NCBI RefSeq assembly: GCF_902168435.1
Contig: NZ_LR656175.1
Location: 1 to 64,000 of the forward strand
Direction: 5' to 3'
Source: Bacillus marasmi
GTDB taxonomy: Bacteria; Bacillota; Bacilli; Bacillales; Cytobacillaceae
Length of the DNA stretch: 64,000 nucleotides
This document shows, piece after piece, positions 43,135 to 51,976 of the stretch (its first letter is position 1; every line of letters starts with the position of its first letter). The position numbers were made by a program, and so were the translations under genes. A model generated the notes under the pieces. It saw nothing but the letters and a program-made list of their open reading frames with translations, was not told where the DNA came from and did no database searches.

Positions 43135-45513
43135 ATGAAAGAGAAAAAGCCGATTATTTCTACAAATATGAAGCGTCGGACCTTCCTAAAATGGACAGGC
43201 GCTGCTGCTGTACCAATTGTTGCCGGAGGCGTTGGCGTCAAGCTGTTGGTTGACCGTGATCCTGCGAAAAATCCTGAAATTGATGACACACCGGAAACGA
43301 TTGTGACAACCTGTAGCGTCAATAACTGCGGTGGTCGTTGTTTAATTAAGGCACACGTAAAGGACGGAGTTGTCGTTCGTATTAGCACAGACGGTCCGAG
43401 CGAGAACCTATCAACACCTTCCTTGAAGGCTTGTGTGCGTGGACGCAGTTACCGCTCGATGCAGTACCATCCTGACCGCTTGAAGTATCCGATGAAACGG
43501 GTTGGCAAGCGCGGTGAAGGAAAATTTGAGCGAATTTCTTGGGAGGAAGCCGTTGAGACGATTGCTTCGCAAATGAAGCGTATCGGTGACACCTACGGAC
43601 CTGAATCCCGTTATGTTAACTACGCTTCTGGTAATCAAGGTATTTTAGCTGGGCGTAATATGGCACGTCGTCTGCTTAGCATGACTGGCGGTTTCCTACA
43701 CTATCGTAACGACTATAGCTCAGGCTGTAGTAATGTAGCGACACCGTTCACTTATGGAACAAATAATACTGGAAGCAGCTATGATAGCCTGCTTCACTCA
43801 AAGCTAATTATTCTTTGGGGTCAAAACCCTGCAGAGATTATTTTCTCTACACCATATCGCGATTTCTTAATGAAGGCAAAGCAAAACGGGGCTAAATTCA
43901 TCGTGATTGACCCTCGTTATTCGGATACAGCGATTACCTATGCTGATGAATGGATTCCAATTTTACCAACAACCGATACAGCTCTAATGGATGCGATGGC
44001 CTATACGATTGTCACTGAAAATTTACACGACCAGGCATTCCTTGATCAGTTCTGCGTAGGTTTTGATGAAAAAACAATGCCTGCGGGCGTTCCAGCAAAT
44101 GAATCTGTGAAGAGCTACCTGCTTGGTGAAAAGGACGGCACTCCGAAAACGCCGGAATGGGCAGAAAAAATCTGTCAGGTTCCAGCTGAGAAAATTCGTG
44201 AAATTGCACGACTTTACGCAACAACAAAACCGGCAGCATTAATTCAAGGTTGGGGACCACAGCGTCAAGCATATGGCGAACAAGTTATGCGCGCCGGGGC
44301 ACAGCTCGCCTGTATTACCGGGAATGTCGGCAAGCTTGGCGGTTGGGCAGCAGGAACAGGTTATTATTCTCGTAAAAGCATTGTTTTCCCAGTTGGCTTC
44401 ACAAATCCGGTTAAAGCAACTATTCCATGCTTCCTTTGGACCGATGCAGTTGAGCGCGGTACAGAAATGACCGCTGCAGATGGCCTACAAGGTGCCGATA
44501 AATTACCAACCAACATCAAAATGATTTTTAATATGGCTGGAAACATGCTTGTGAACCAGCATTCTGATATTAATAAAACGACTAAATTGCTCCAGGATGA
44601 GAGTAAAGTGGAATTTATTGTGGCCAGCGACATCTTTATGACACCGAGTGTGAAGTTTGCGGATATCGTGCTGCCGGGAACAACCTTCTTCGAGCGCGAT
44701 GACATCGGAACACCATGGGCAAATGGCGACTACGTGATACTAGGAAATAAAACGATTGAGCCGCTCTATGAATGCCGCAATGAATATGAGGTGTTTGCGG
44801 AAGTCGCAGAGAAATTGGGCGTGAAGGAACAGTTCACTGAAGGTCGCTCCATGCTTGATTGGGTGAAATACAGCATAGAGCAAACTCGCGCGACGATCGA
44901 CCCTGAATTCCCAACCTATGAGGAATTAAAGAAAACCGGCGTTCACTATTATAAATATGATGAGCCACATATTGGTTTCAAGGCGCAAATTGAAGATCCG
45001 GCAAATAACAAGTTCGAAACTCCGTCTGGAAAAATCGAGCTGTTCTCAAAAGCCTTGTATGATATGAAAAATCCTGAGGAAATCCCGGCTGTTGCTAAGT
45101 ATATTACGTCTTGGGAGGGTCCAGAGGATCCGTTAATTGAAAAATACCCGCTTCAATTAATTAGCTGGCACTACAAGCGTCGTTGTCATTCAACTCACGA
45201 CAACAACGAGTGGTTGGAAGAAGCAGCTAAGCAGGAAATGTGGATAAACCCGGTTGATGCGAAGAAACGCTCGATCAAGGACGGCGATCGCGTTAAAGTG
45301 TTCAACGGCCGCGGCGAGCTCGAAATGGACGTAAAGGTAACGGTGCGAATCGTTCCTGGTGTTGTCGCTATTCCGCAAGGCGGCTGGTACTCACCAAATA
45401 AAAAAGGAATTGACCAACGCGGAGCAGCCAATGTGCTGACTTCACAGCGTCCAACGCCTTTGGCAAAAGCAAATCCACAGCTGACGAATCTCGTTGAAGT
45501 GGAACGAGCTTAA
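43135..45513 (+). CDS. Molybdopterin oxidoreductase, DMSO reductase DmsA type
   Basis: 792 residues. A Tat signal (KRRTFLKWTGAAA at 13-25) directs export. Cys60, 65, 69 and 100 form the N-terminal [4Fe-4S] motif (CSVNNCGGRC and KACVRG). DYSSG near 193-197 provides the serine molybdenum ligand of the DmsA subgroup. C-terminal molydopterin-binding domain ends with NVLTSQRPTPLAK. Reaction likely S- or N-oxide reduction, but selenate or other oxyanions cannot be excluded. No membrane anchor gene (DmsC or NrfD) follows. Spacing to dmsB-like gene is 144 bp with a hairpin. Confidence 0.9.
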   Translation: MKEKKPIISTNMKRRTFLKWTGAAAVPIVAGGVGVKLLVDRDPAKNPEIDDTPETIVTTCSVNNCGGRCLIKAHVKDGVVVRISTDGPSENLSTPSLKACVRGRSYRSMQYHPDRLKYPMKRVGKRGEGKFERISWEEAVETIASQMKRIGDTYGPESRYVNYASGNQGILAGRNMARRLLSMTGGFLHYRNDYSSGCSNVATPFTYGTNNTGSSYDSLLHSKLIILWGQNPAEIIFSTPYRDFLMKAKQNGAKFIVIDPRYSDTAITYADEWIPILPTTDTALMDAMAYTIVTENLHDQAFLDQFCVGFDEKTMPAGVPANESVKSYLLGEKDGTPKTPEWAEKICQVPAEKIREIARLYATTKPAALIQGWGPQRQAYGEQVMRAGAQLACITGNVGKLGGWAAGTGYYSRKSIVFPVGFTNPVKATIPCFLWTDAVERGTEMTAADGLQGADKLPTNIKMIFNMAGNMLVNQHSDINKTTKLLQDESKVEFIVASDIFMTPSVKFADIVLPGTTFFERDDIGTPWANGDYVILGNKTIEPLYECRNEYEVFAEVAEKLGVKEQFTEGRSMLDWVKYSIEQTRATIDPEFPTYEELKKTGVHYYKYDEPHIGFKAQIEDPANNKFETPSGKIELFSKALYDMKNPEEIPAVAKYITSWEGPEDPLIEKYPLQLISWHYKRRCHSTHDNNEWLEEAAKQEMWINPVDAKKRSIKDGDRVKVFNGRGELEMDVKVTVRIVPGVVAIPQGGWYSPNKKGIDQRGAANVLTSQRPTPLAKANPQLTNLVEVERA

Positions 45514-45552
45514 ATCGGCATTTTACTAGATTGATATTTTTGTGAATTCTAG

Positions 45553-45588
45553 GCGGATCAGGGGTGGTTGAGGTTTTCGCCTCTGACC
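45553..45588 (+). promoter_or_regulatory. Hairpin between catalytic and iron-sulfur subunit genes
   Basis: GGATCAGGGG and CCTCTGACCC can pair, with GAGG and CCTC variants inside. No T run follows, so it is more likely an RNA stability or partial attenuation element than a terminator. Confidence 0.45.
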
Positions 45589-45657
45589 CGTATTTACACA
45601 GTTAAAACTTCATTTCAAACAATAAAATTTCCTTATTTTTAAAAGGAGTGAAAAGGT

Positions 45658-46233
45658 ATGCCACAATTAGGTTTTTATATAAATCAAGCGATTTGCATCG
45701 GCTGTAAAGCCTGTACGGTGTCTTGTAAGGATAAAAATGATCTAAAGGTCGGAATGAATTTCCGCCGCGTCTATTCTTATGAGGAAGGCAATTATGACCA
45801 AACTGGTGCTGGGATTACGCCTCATATCGCAGCTTATACGTTTTCTATCGCCTGTAATCACTGCGATAATCCAGCCTGTGTGAAGAACTGCCCGACTGGC
45901 GCAATTGAAAAACGCGCTGAAGACGGTGTTGTCATCATTAAGCAAGATGTGTGTATCGGTTCGAAATATTGTATTTCCGCCTGTCCATATGGCGCACCTC
46001 AATTTAATGAAGAAATTAAAAAGGCAAATAAATGTAATCTTTGCATTGATTTGCTCGAGAAAGATGAAAATCCTGTTTGCGTCGCGTCCTGTCCAATGGG
46101 GGCAATTGAATTTGGCCCAATTGACGAACTTCGTAAGAAATACGGCAAGGTAGCGCAAATCAAAGGAATGCCAAGCGCGAAAACGACGAATCCAAATCTC
46201 GTCATTAACCCGCACCGTGATGCAAAGCTGTAG
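45658..46233 (+). CDS. DmsB-like four-cluster iron-sulfur subunit with Cys-to-Ser change
   Basis: 191 residues. Cluster motifs: Cys13/16/19/23; 66/69/74/78; 99/(Ser102)/105/109; 126/129/141/145. The third motif reads CIGSKYC, so its second cysteine is serine. In E. coli DmsB this residue is Cys102, and changing it converts that cluster to [3Fe-4S]; NarH has Trp there naturally. The protein should wire the molybdenum subunit to an electron donor. AAAGGAGTG site. A remnant of the R-element family begins right after its stop codon. Confidence 0.92.
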   Translation: MPQLGFYINQAICIGCKACTVSCKDKNDLKVGMNFRRVYSYEEGNYDQTGAGITPHIAAYTFSIACNHCDNPACVKNCPTGAIEKRAEDGVVIIKQDVCIGSKYCISACPYGAPQFNEEIKKANKCNLCIDLLEKDENPVCVASCPMGAIEFGPIDELRKKYGKVAQIKGMPSAKTTNPNLVINPHRDAKL

Positions 46234-46255
46234 AAAAGCGGAGGCGGCTTGTGGT
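46230..46255. repeat. R-element end remnant
   Basis: AAAAGCGGAGGCGGCTTG directly after the stop codon of the iron-sulfur gene matches the outer end of the R-family palindromes (reverse complement of CCTTCCGCTTTTC). Only one end is present. Confidence 0.6.
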
Positions 46256-46301
46256 TATTGCGTAGGAATTTTGTAAAAATATGTAATAGGCAGGTGTGAC
46301 C

Positions 46302-47237
46302 ATGTCGCTTATATTTAAATGGCTTGAGAGTCTATCAATAGATTTAACTATTACGGATCGTTGTTCTCGGCTGGTGAGTCCAAAATCCACCTGCACTACC
46401 TGTTTGGAGCATTGCGATGTCGAGGCTTTGACCTTGGTAAATGGTAAAATCGAAATTGATGTTAATAAATGCGATTCATGTGGTGAGTGCATCACCTCGT
46501 GTCCCGTTAGTGCGGTGAAGGGAAATGTGCCGAGCCGCACTGTCAAAAACGGACTCCTTTACTATGAGCCACATTACTGCCCAACCGTAAAAGAGTTATT
46601 GGTTTTTCGCAAATGCGGTGTGAAGGGGATTGCCGTTCCTGGTGGTACTTTAGATGATTCACAATGGGTCGATCATATTGAAGAAGCGAATCAATGGTTG
46701 GTAAAACTCGGGCTCGAGCCTTTCTACTTCTGTCGTGCTGAGGAATTAGCACCTCCAGCCATGTCGCGACGGGACTTATTTACGTCAGCTCGAAAAAAAG
46801 GCAAGGATGTTGCGAAGGAGATGGCTCCTGCTGAATGGCGTCAAAATCCTAATGCTTGGTCACTTCCTTTTCATTATCGAGATGTTCAGTTTTTTGAGGT
46901 TCAATTAGATTTAGAAAAATGCACACTATGTCAGAGCTGTGTTAAGTTATGTAAGCAGGACGTATTTAATTTGAGCGTTGATGCTGCTGATGGTGGTGCT
47001 AGTTCGCTTTTCATTAATCATCAGAAGTGCACAAATTGTCAGCTTTGCATCGATGTGTGTAACGAGGATGCAGTGGTGGTGGCCGAGAAGGTTAGTGCCA
47101 AGACGGAAAGTGCTATTGAAGTGGAAGAACGTACTTGCACGCGCTGCAAAAAATCGTATTTGGCATTTAGCGTTAGTGAGGATGAGGGCAAATGCCCGGT
47201 GTGTTCACGAATTCCATCTGACTGGCTGATGCCTTGA
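46302..47237 (+). CDS. Polyferredoxin with C-terminal zinc ribbon
   Basis: 311 residues, cytoplasmic by sequence (no signal). Cysteine groups: 31/34/38 with one further Cys possible at 21; 57/60/63/67; 207/210/213/217; 243/246/249/253 (three full [4Fe-4S] motifs plus one partial). 279/282 and 298/301 form a zinc ribbon. Between the cluster pairs is a linker with SRRDLFTSARKKG, like a sequence in NapF-type maturation ferredoxins. It may mature or feed the DmsAB-like pair. I do not recognise a named family. ATG at 46302 after AGGTG. Confidence 0.82.
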   Translation: MSLIFKWLESLSIDLTITDRCSRLVSPKSTCTTCLEHCDVEALTLVNGKIEIDVNKCDSCGECITSCPVSAVKGNVPSRTVKNGLLYYEPHYCPTVKELLVFRKCGVKGIAVPGGTLDDSQWVDHIEEANQWLVKLGLEPFYFCRAEELAPPAMSRRDLFTSARKKGKDVAKEMAPAEWRQNPNAWSLPFHYRDVQFFEVQLDLEKCTLCQSCVKLCKQDVFNLSVDAADGGASSLFINHQKCTNCQLCIDVCNEDAVVVAEKVSAKTESAIEVEERTCTRCKKSYLAFSVSEDEGKCPVCSRIPSDWLMP

Positions 47238-47282
47238 TAGATTAGTTTAGTTCCATATTTTTGGTAATGTAATGATAGAGTA

Positions 47283-47316
47283 TGCCCCCAATTCTTTGTG
47301 ATTGGGGGCCTTTTTT
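47283..47316 (+). terminator. Terminator of the dms-like operon
   Basis: GCCCCCAAT and ATTGGGGGC enclose an eight-base loop, with CTTTTTT following on the + strand, 47 bp past the last stop of the operon. Convergent with the lipoprotein gene. Confidence 0.92.
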
Positions 47317-47334
47317 ACTCTGAAAAATAGCAAA

Positions 47335-47772
47335 TTAATCTTCCATAACACGAACTTCAATTTGGTAGCGTGGGAGAGCTTCACTGAGGCGCGAATGAAG
47401 CTTTGCTCTAGCATCTCTCACCTCCGCTTCCGTTAGCTGGCCGTTTGTATACACATTTGCCCATAAGCCGTTCCCATCGAACCAAACCTGACCAGGACGC
47501 AAATTACCCGATTGCTTTATGACCTCATTAGCCTTTTCAATTTCCTTAGCACGAGAATTTCGCATACCATCATTATTGATTAAATTAGGGTTTTGATCGC
47601 TCATTGTCCTTCCCGGTGCGGCGCGCGGGCCTTGATTAGGGTCTGTTCTTGTATCGATTATTTGCACTTCCTCATTTTGATCTCCAGCAGTGTTTACACG
47701 ACGCTCATCATTCATTGCACATCCTGCTAAAAAGGCGCTCAAAAACAAGCTAAGTAAGATGAGTTTTTTCAT
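47335..47772 (-). CDS. YhcN/YlaJ-family sporulation lipoprotein
   Basis: 145 residues with a lipoprotein signal (MKKLILLSLFLSAFLAGC, lipid-modified Cys18), then an Asn/Asp/Arg-rich linker and a compact C-terminal domain (AKEIEKANEVIK, VWFDGNGLWANVYT). This layout fits YhcN/YlaJ lipoproteins, which are made in sporulation and found in spores. The ATG at 47772 is 10 bases after AGGAGG. Confidence 0.78.
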   Translation of the reverse strand: MKKLILLSLFLSAFLAGCAMNDERRVNTAGDQNEEVQIIDTRTDPNQGPRAAPGRTMSDQNPNLINNDGMRNSRAKEIEKANEVIKQSGNLRPGQVWFDGNGLWANVYTNGQLTEAEVRDARAKLHSRLSEALPRYQIEVRVMED

Positions 47773-47889
47773 ATTATACATACCTCCTGAAGATAGTATG
47801 TCCGTTTCAGCAGAATGGATTTGTAGGTAAAATTTGTATTTTTTCAGGATTTAATGAATACTAGGGACGTTTTGCGGTTGTGAGTGGAA

Positions 47890-47923
47890 ATAAAAAACCT
47901 GCCCAATGACAATGGACAGGTCG
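47890..47923 (-). terminator. tdk terminator
   Basis: ACCTGTCCA and TGGGCAGGT arms and a run of six T on the minus strand, 11 bp past the tdk stop. Confidence 0.87.
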
Positions 47924-47933
47924 TATATAATCT

Positions 47934-48563
47934 TTATTTTTCAGAAACAACTGTATCTGCGTTGTTTACAAGTGCTTGTGGTTCGTTTTCTTTTGGAACT
48001 TCGTGATGGTGACGGCATCTTGGCTCGTAGGCTTCCGATGCACCGACTAAGATGACGGGATCGTGGTAAGAGGCCGGCTTACCATTGATTAGGCGCTGCG
48101 TGCGGCTTGCAGGCGAACCGCATACGGCACAGACTGCCTGTAGCTTTGTTACCTGCTCGGCAATGGCCATTAGGGCTGGCATTTTTCCGAAGGGTTCACC
48201 GCGAAAGTCCTGGTCGAGACCAGCTGTAATGACGCGATAACCGCTATCGGCAAGCTGTTGGATGACCGCGACAATATCTTGATCGAAAAATTGTACTTCG
48301 TCTATCGCAACCACATCGACATCCTCGTCAACGTATTGGAAAATTTCACTCGAATTTGCAATCGGCAAGGCAACAAAGGAAGAGCCATCGTGTGATACAA
48401 CTGCTTCTTTGCTGTAGCGATTATCGATTTTTGGCTTGAATACTACGACTTTTTGTTTGGCAAATTGGGTTCTTTTCACACGGCGAATCAGTTCTTCAGA
48501 TTTACCTGAAAACATGCTTCCACAAATGACTTCAACCCAGCCGCTTTGCTTCATTACGTACAT
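47934..48563 (-). CDS. tdk: Thymidine kinase
   Basis: Phosphorylates thymidine for salvage. 209 residues: Walker [16 protein letters not shown] near the N-terminus, Walker [12 protein letters not shown], and a zinc site formed by CAVCG and CRHHH. The first ATG is nine bases after GGAG. Between prfA region and rpmE as in B. subtilis. Confidence 0.97.
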   Translation of the reverse strand: MYVMKQSGWVEVICGSMFSGKSEELIRRVKRTQFAKQKVVVFKPKIDNRYSKEAVVSHDGSSFVALPIANSSEIFQYVDEDVDVVAIDEVQFFDQDIVAVIQQLADSGYRVITAGLDQDFRGEPFGKMPALMAIAEQVTKLQAVCAVCGSPASRTQRLINGKPASYHDPVILVGASEAYEPRCRHHHEVPKENEPQALVNNADTVVSEK

Positions 48564-48619
48564 GAACGGCCTCTCCTTCCACGCCCATTAATATATCGGT
48601 TAAAAAATATGATTTTTTG

Positions 48620-49700
48620 CTGTATTGTATGAACTTATGAGACTTACTTGAGTTCATTTCACATCATTTTTTGCTGTGTTTTGGACTCATGAGACCTTCA
48701 TGAGTTCATTTCACATCGTTTTTTGCTGCGTTTTGAACTCATGGGACCCTCATGAGTTCATTTCACATGGTTTTTTTTTTGTGTTTTGAACTCATGGGAC
48801 CTTCATGAGTTCATTTCACATCGTTTTTTGCTGCGTTTTGAACTCATGGGACCCTCATGAGTTCATTTCAAGTCGTTTTCTAATGTGTTTTGAACTCATG
48901 GGACCCTCATGAGTTCATTTCACATCGTTTTCTAATGTGTTTTGAACTCATGGGACCCTCATGAGTTCATTTCACATCATTTTTTGCTGTGTTTTGAACT
49001 CATGAGACCTTCATGAGTTCATTTCTCATCGTTTTTTAATGTGTTTTGAACTCATGAGACCTTCTTGAGTTCATTTCACATCGTTTTTTACTGTGTTTTG
49101 AATTCATGAGACCTTCTTGAGTTCATTTCATATCGTTTTTGGCTGTGTTTTGAACTCATGAGACCTTCATGAGTTCATTGCACATGGTTTTTGGCTGTGT
49201 TTTGAACTCATGAGACCTTCATGAGTTCATTTCTCATCGTTTTTTAATGTGTTTTGAACTCATGAGACCTTCATGAGTTCATTTCACATCGTTTTTTACT
49301 GTGTTTTGAACTCATGAGACCTCCATGAGTTCATTGCACATGGCTTTTTGCTGCGTTTTGAACTCATGAGACCTTCATGAGTTCATTTCACATCGTTTTT
49401 TGCTGCGTTTTGAACTCTTGAGACCTTCATGAGTTCATTTCACATCGTTTTTGGCTGTGTTTTGAACTCATGGGATCCTCATGAGTTCATTTCACATCGT
49501 TTTTTAATGTGTTTTGAACTCATGAGACCTTCATGAGTTCATTTCACATCGTTTTTTGCTGCGTTTTGAACTCATGAGACCCTCATGAGTTCATTTCACA
49601 TCGTTTTTTAATGTGTTCTGAACTTATGGGACCTTCATGAGTTCATTTCACATCGTTTTTTGCTGTGTTTTGAACTCATCAGAACTTTATGAGTAATTTT
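48620..49700. repeat. Tandem array G, 52-bp unit, 21 copies
   Basis: GAACTCATG-type words recur at 48631, 48683, 48735, 48788, 48840, 48892 and so on to 49672, 52 bp apart with a single 53-bp step. Each unit has a hairpin with ten-base arms GAACTCATGA and TCATGAGTTC and a five-base loop, then a T-rich spacer (CATCGTTTTTTGCTGCGTTTT, variants). The loop and closing pair vary together (AGACCT or GGACCC). It begins about 75 bp beyond the rpmE terminator and fills nearly the entire tdk-rpmE gap. Confidence 0.96.
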
Positions 49701-49774
49701 AATTTTTTATGGCGATAGAGAGCTTAACAATAACAAGAAAACAAATCTAATTATTGCAAAAATGCCTTTTTAAA

Positions 49775-49813
49775 AAACAAAAAACAGGCAAGGGGTATGA
49801 TACACTTTGCCTG
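49775..49813 (-). terminator. rpmE terminator
   Basis: CAGGCAAAG and CTTGCCTG arms with six T on the minus strand, 30 bp past the rpmE stop. Confidence 0.87.
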
Positions 49814-49842
49814 CTTTTATGCATTTTGAGTATTTCTGGATA

Positions 49843-50043
49843 TTACTTAATGCCGTATTTTTTGTTGAAACGGTCAACACGTCCGCCAGCTTCAGCGAAT
49901 TTTTGACGACCTGTATAGAATGGGTGGCATTCAGAACAAGTTTCAACTTTAAGCTCAGGCTTAACTGAACCAGTTTCGAACTCGTTACCACAAGCACATT
50001 TCACCATTACTTTTTTGTAGTTTGGATGAATTCCTGCTTTCAT
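49843..50043 (-). CDS. rpmE: 50S ribosomal protein L31 (zinc-binding type)
   Basis: 66 residues, [19 protein letters not shown] then [14 protein letters not shown]. The CAC and CSEC cysteines form the zinc site of the C+ L31 type, the one replaced by YtiA-like paralogues under zinc limitation. ATG at 50043, ten bases after GGAAGG. Confidence 0.97.
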   Translation of the reverse strand: MKAGIHPNYKKVMVKCACGNEFETGSVKPELKVETCSECHPFYTGRQKFAEAGGRVDRFNKKYGIK

Positions 50044-50095
50044 TCTTTTCATCTCCTTCCGCCCTGAATCTTTCGAAACAGAGTTATCTATTACA

Positions 50096-50172
50096 GGTTA
50101 GATCGAGGCCTAACTCCGTAAACTTCTAAAACACACTGAAATTATTATAACAAGGTGACCTGTGATTTGCAA
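50096..50172 (-). promoter_or_regulatory. rpmE promoter and leader hairpin
   Basis: TTGCAA (50172-50167), a 17-bp spacer and TATAAT (50149-50144) on the minus strand form a strong sigma-A promoter. The leader contains a GTTAG/CTAAC stem (50114-50097). Firmicute L31 leaders often carry an autoregulatory structure; whether this is one needs a model search. Confidence 0.65.
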
Positions 50173-50244
50173 CAAAGGAATTATGGCAAAAACAACAGAA
50201 TCATCCGTTGTAAACAATTACCAACTTTATCGCAGTAAAGCAGT

Positions 50245-50298
50245 GGGGGACAGTCCCCCAGCACTTCACCGCAGCACAGCAGCGGGGGACTGTCCCCC
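50245..50298. repeat. Two-unit array J of the 39-bp class
   Basis: Perfect palindromes GGGGGACAGTCCCCC (50245-50259) and GGGGGACTGTCCCCC (50284-50298) start 39 bp apart, the period of array A, and share CCCCCAGCAC with it. The rest of the unit differs (TTCACCGCAGCACAGC). It lies seven bases past the rho stop and may act as a hairpin 3' end for rho. Confidence 0.8.
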
Positions 50299-50304
50299 TA
50301 ATGA

Positions 50305-51570
50305 TTAGCCGCGTTTTGCTTTCATTTCTTCGCCGAGCATGGCGAAGAATTCTTCGTTTGTTTTTGTTTGGCGAAGCTTTTTCAGGAATTTCTCAGCAAA
50401 GTCTGGTGAATCTGTCATCGATTTGCGAATCGCCCATAGTTTATCAAGCTGATCCTTCGGAAGCAACAACTCTTCCTTCCGCGTACCAGAACGACGAATA
50501 TCGAGTGCAGGGAAAATTCTGCGTTCTGCTAAGCTACGATCAAGATGTAATTCCATATTTCCTGTTCCTTTAAATTCTTCGTAAATGACATCGTCCATAC
50601 GGGAGCCAGTGTCAACGAGTGCAGTTGCCAATATCGTTAAGCTACCGCCCTCTTCAATGTTACGAGCTGCCCCGAAGAAACGCTTCGGACGATGGAATGC
50701 TGCTGGGTCAATCCCCCCTGAAAGTGTACGACCACTTGGCGGAATAACCAGGTTGTATGCCCGCGCTAAACGAGTAATACTATCCATCAAAATGACAACA
50801 TCGCGCTTATGCTCAACAAGGCGCATCGCCCGTTCAAGCACGAGCTCGGCCACTTTAATATGATTTTCTGGAACCTCATCAAAGGTTGAGCTGACTACAT
50901 CACCAGCAACAGAACGCTCGATGTCAGTCACCTCTTCTGGTCGTTCATCAATTAAGAGCACGATCAGCTCAGCATCAGGATGATTAGTGGTTACGCTATT
51001 TGCAATTTCTTTAAGAAGCATGGTTTTACCGGCTTTAGGCGGAGCTACGATTAAGCCACGCTGTCCAAAGCCTACCGGTGCAAGAATATCCATTATTCTT
51101 GTTGAGAGATGTCTTGGAGTAGTTTCAAGCTTCATTAAACGGTCTGGATATAATGGCGTTAAAGCTGGGAAATGGACCCGTTCTTTAGCTGTTTCAGGGT
51201 CATCGCCATTTACGGCTTCCACGTGGAGTAAACCAAAGTATCTTTCGTTTTCCTTCGGAGGTCGAACCTTTCCGGAAACTTTATCACCGTTTCTTAAATC
51301 AAAACGACGAATTTGCGAGGCAGAAATATAAATATCCTCAGAGCTTGGCGAATAATTGATTGGTCGCAGGAAGCCAAAGCCCTCTGACTGAATAATTTCA
51401 AGAACGCCTTCCATGAAGAAATAGCCTTGTTGTTCAGCTCGTGCTTTTAAAATGGCAAAAATAAGTTCTTTTTTCGTTAATTTACTGTAATATGAGACCT
51501 TCAAACTGCGAGCATGCTCGTACAGTTCCTTAAGCTTCATATTCTCTAAACTGGCAATAGTCAGTTCCAT
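50305..51570 (-). CDS. rho: Transcription termination factor Rho
   Basis: Hexameric RNA helicase. 421 residues from ATG 51570: N-terminal [20 protein letters not shown] helical domain, cold-shock RNA-binding domain ([20 protein letters not shown]), Walker A APPKAGKT and Walker [17 protein letters not shown]. The ribosome site is weak (GTGGTG). The open frame runs upstream to 51759 without similarity. Downstream of glpX as in B. subtilis. Confidence 0.97.
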   Translation of the reverse strand: MELTIASLENMKLKELYEHARSLKVSYYSKLTKKELIFAILKARAEQQGYFFMEGVLEIIQSEGFGFLRPINYSPSSEDIYISASQIRRFDLRNGDKVSGKVRPPKENERYFGLLHVEAVNGDDPETAKERVHFPALTPLYPDRLMKLETTPRHLSTRIMDILAPVGFGQRGLIVAPPKAGKTMLLKEIANSVTTNHPDAELIVLLIDERPEEVTDIERSVAGDVVSSTFDEVPENHIKVAELVLERAMRLVEHKRDVVILMDSITRLARAYNLVIPPSGRTLSGGIDPAAFHRPKRFFGAARNIEEGGSLTILATALVDTGSRMDDVIYEEFKGTGNMELHLDRSLAERRIFPALDIRRSGTRKEELLLPKDQLDKLWAIRKSMTDSPDFAEKFLKKLRQTKTNEEFFAMLGEEMKAKRG

Positions 51571-51836
51571 GATTACACCACACTTTACAGTTTCATATGT
51601 TCCCCCATATGTATGAATGGTAAAAAATGTTAATTTTTCAAATGATATGGATGGAAGTGTTTTGATATATTTTCGAAGGATCTTGAAGTATAGGAAGAGT
51701 AAATAATTGATTTGCAGATAGCTAAAATAAAAGGAAAAAACAATTAATATTTTACCCATATTTGTAAATAATAATCAACAACATTTTTTTGAAAGGAGCT
51801 TAATGGCAGGATAAAAATGCGGTTAATAAGAAAGAA

Positions 51837-51947
51837 GGCTGGCTCAAACCTAATAAGCATTGCCGAAACTATACTATATCTAGTGTTCCCTGTCAGATAA
51901 CTACCAAATATTGATATAAACAAGCTATTCTTGGGTTCGAGCCAGCC
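51837..51947. repeat. Long inverted repeat between glpX and rho
   Basis: GGCTGGCTCAAACC (51837-51850) and GGTTCGAGCCAGCC (51934-51947) pair with one mismatch, and the pairing continues weakly (AATAAGC/GCTATT) around a loop of about 60 bases. On the minus strand TTCTTTCTT follows, so it may terminate glpX; the ends also look like terminal inverted repeats of a short mobile element. The rest of 51571-51976 has nothing recognisable. Confidence 0.6.
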
Positions 51948-51976
51948 GATTATTCAATTTGAAAAATAATACTAAA

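Noticed and set aside
48620-49700. Possible CRISPR array
   Set aside because: The spacers are not unique: the entire 52-bp unit repeats. No cas genes are present in the window.
50305-51759. Rho with a 63-residue N-terminal extension
   Set aside because: The extension is AT-rich leader sequence without similarity; family members begin near the ATG at 51570.
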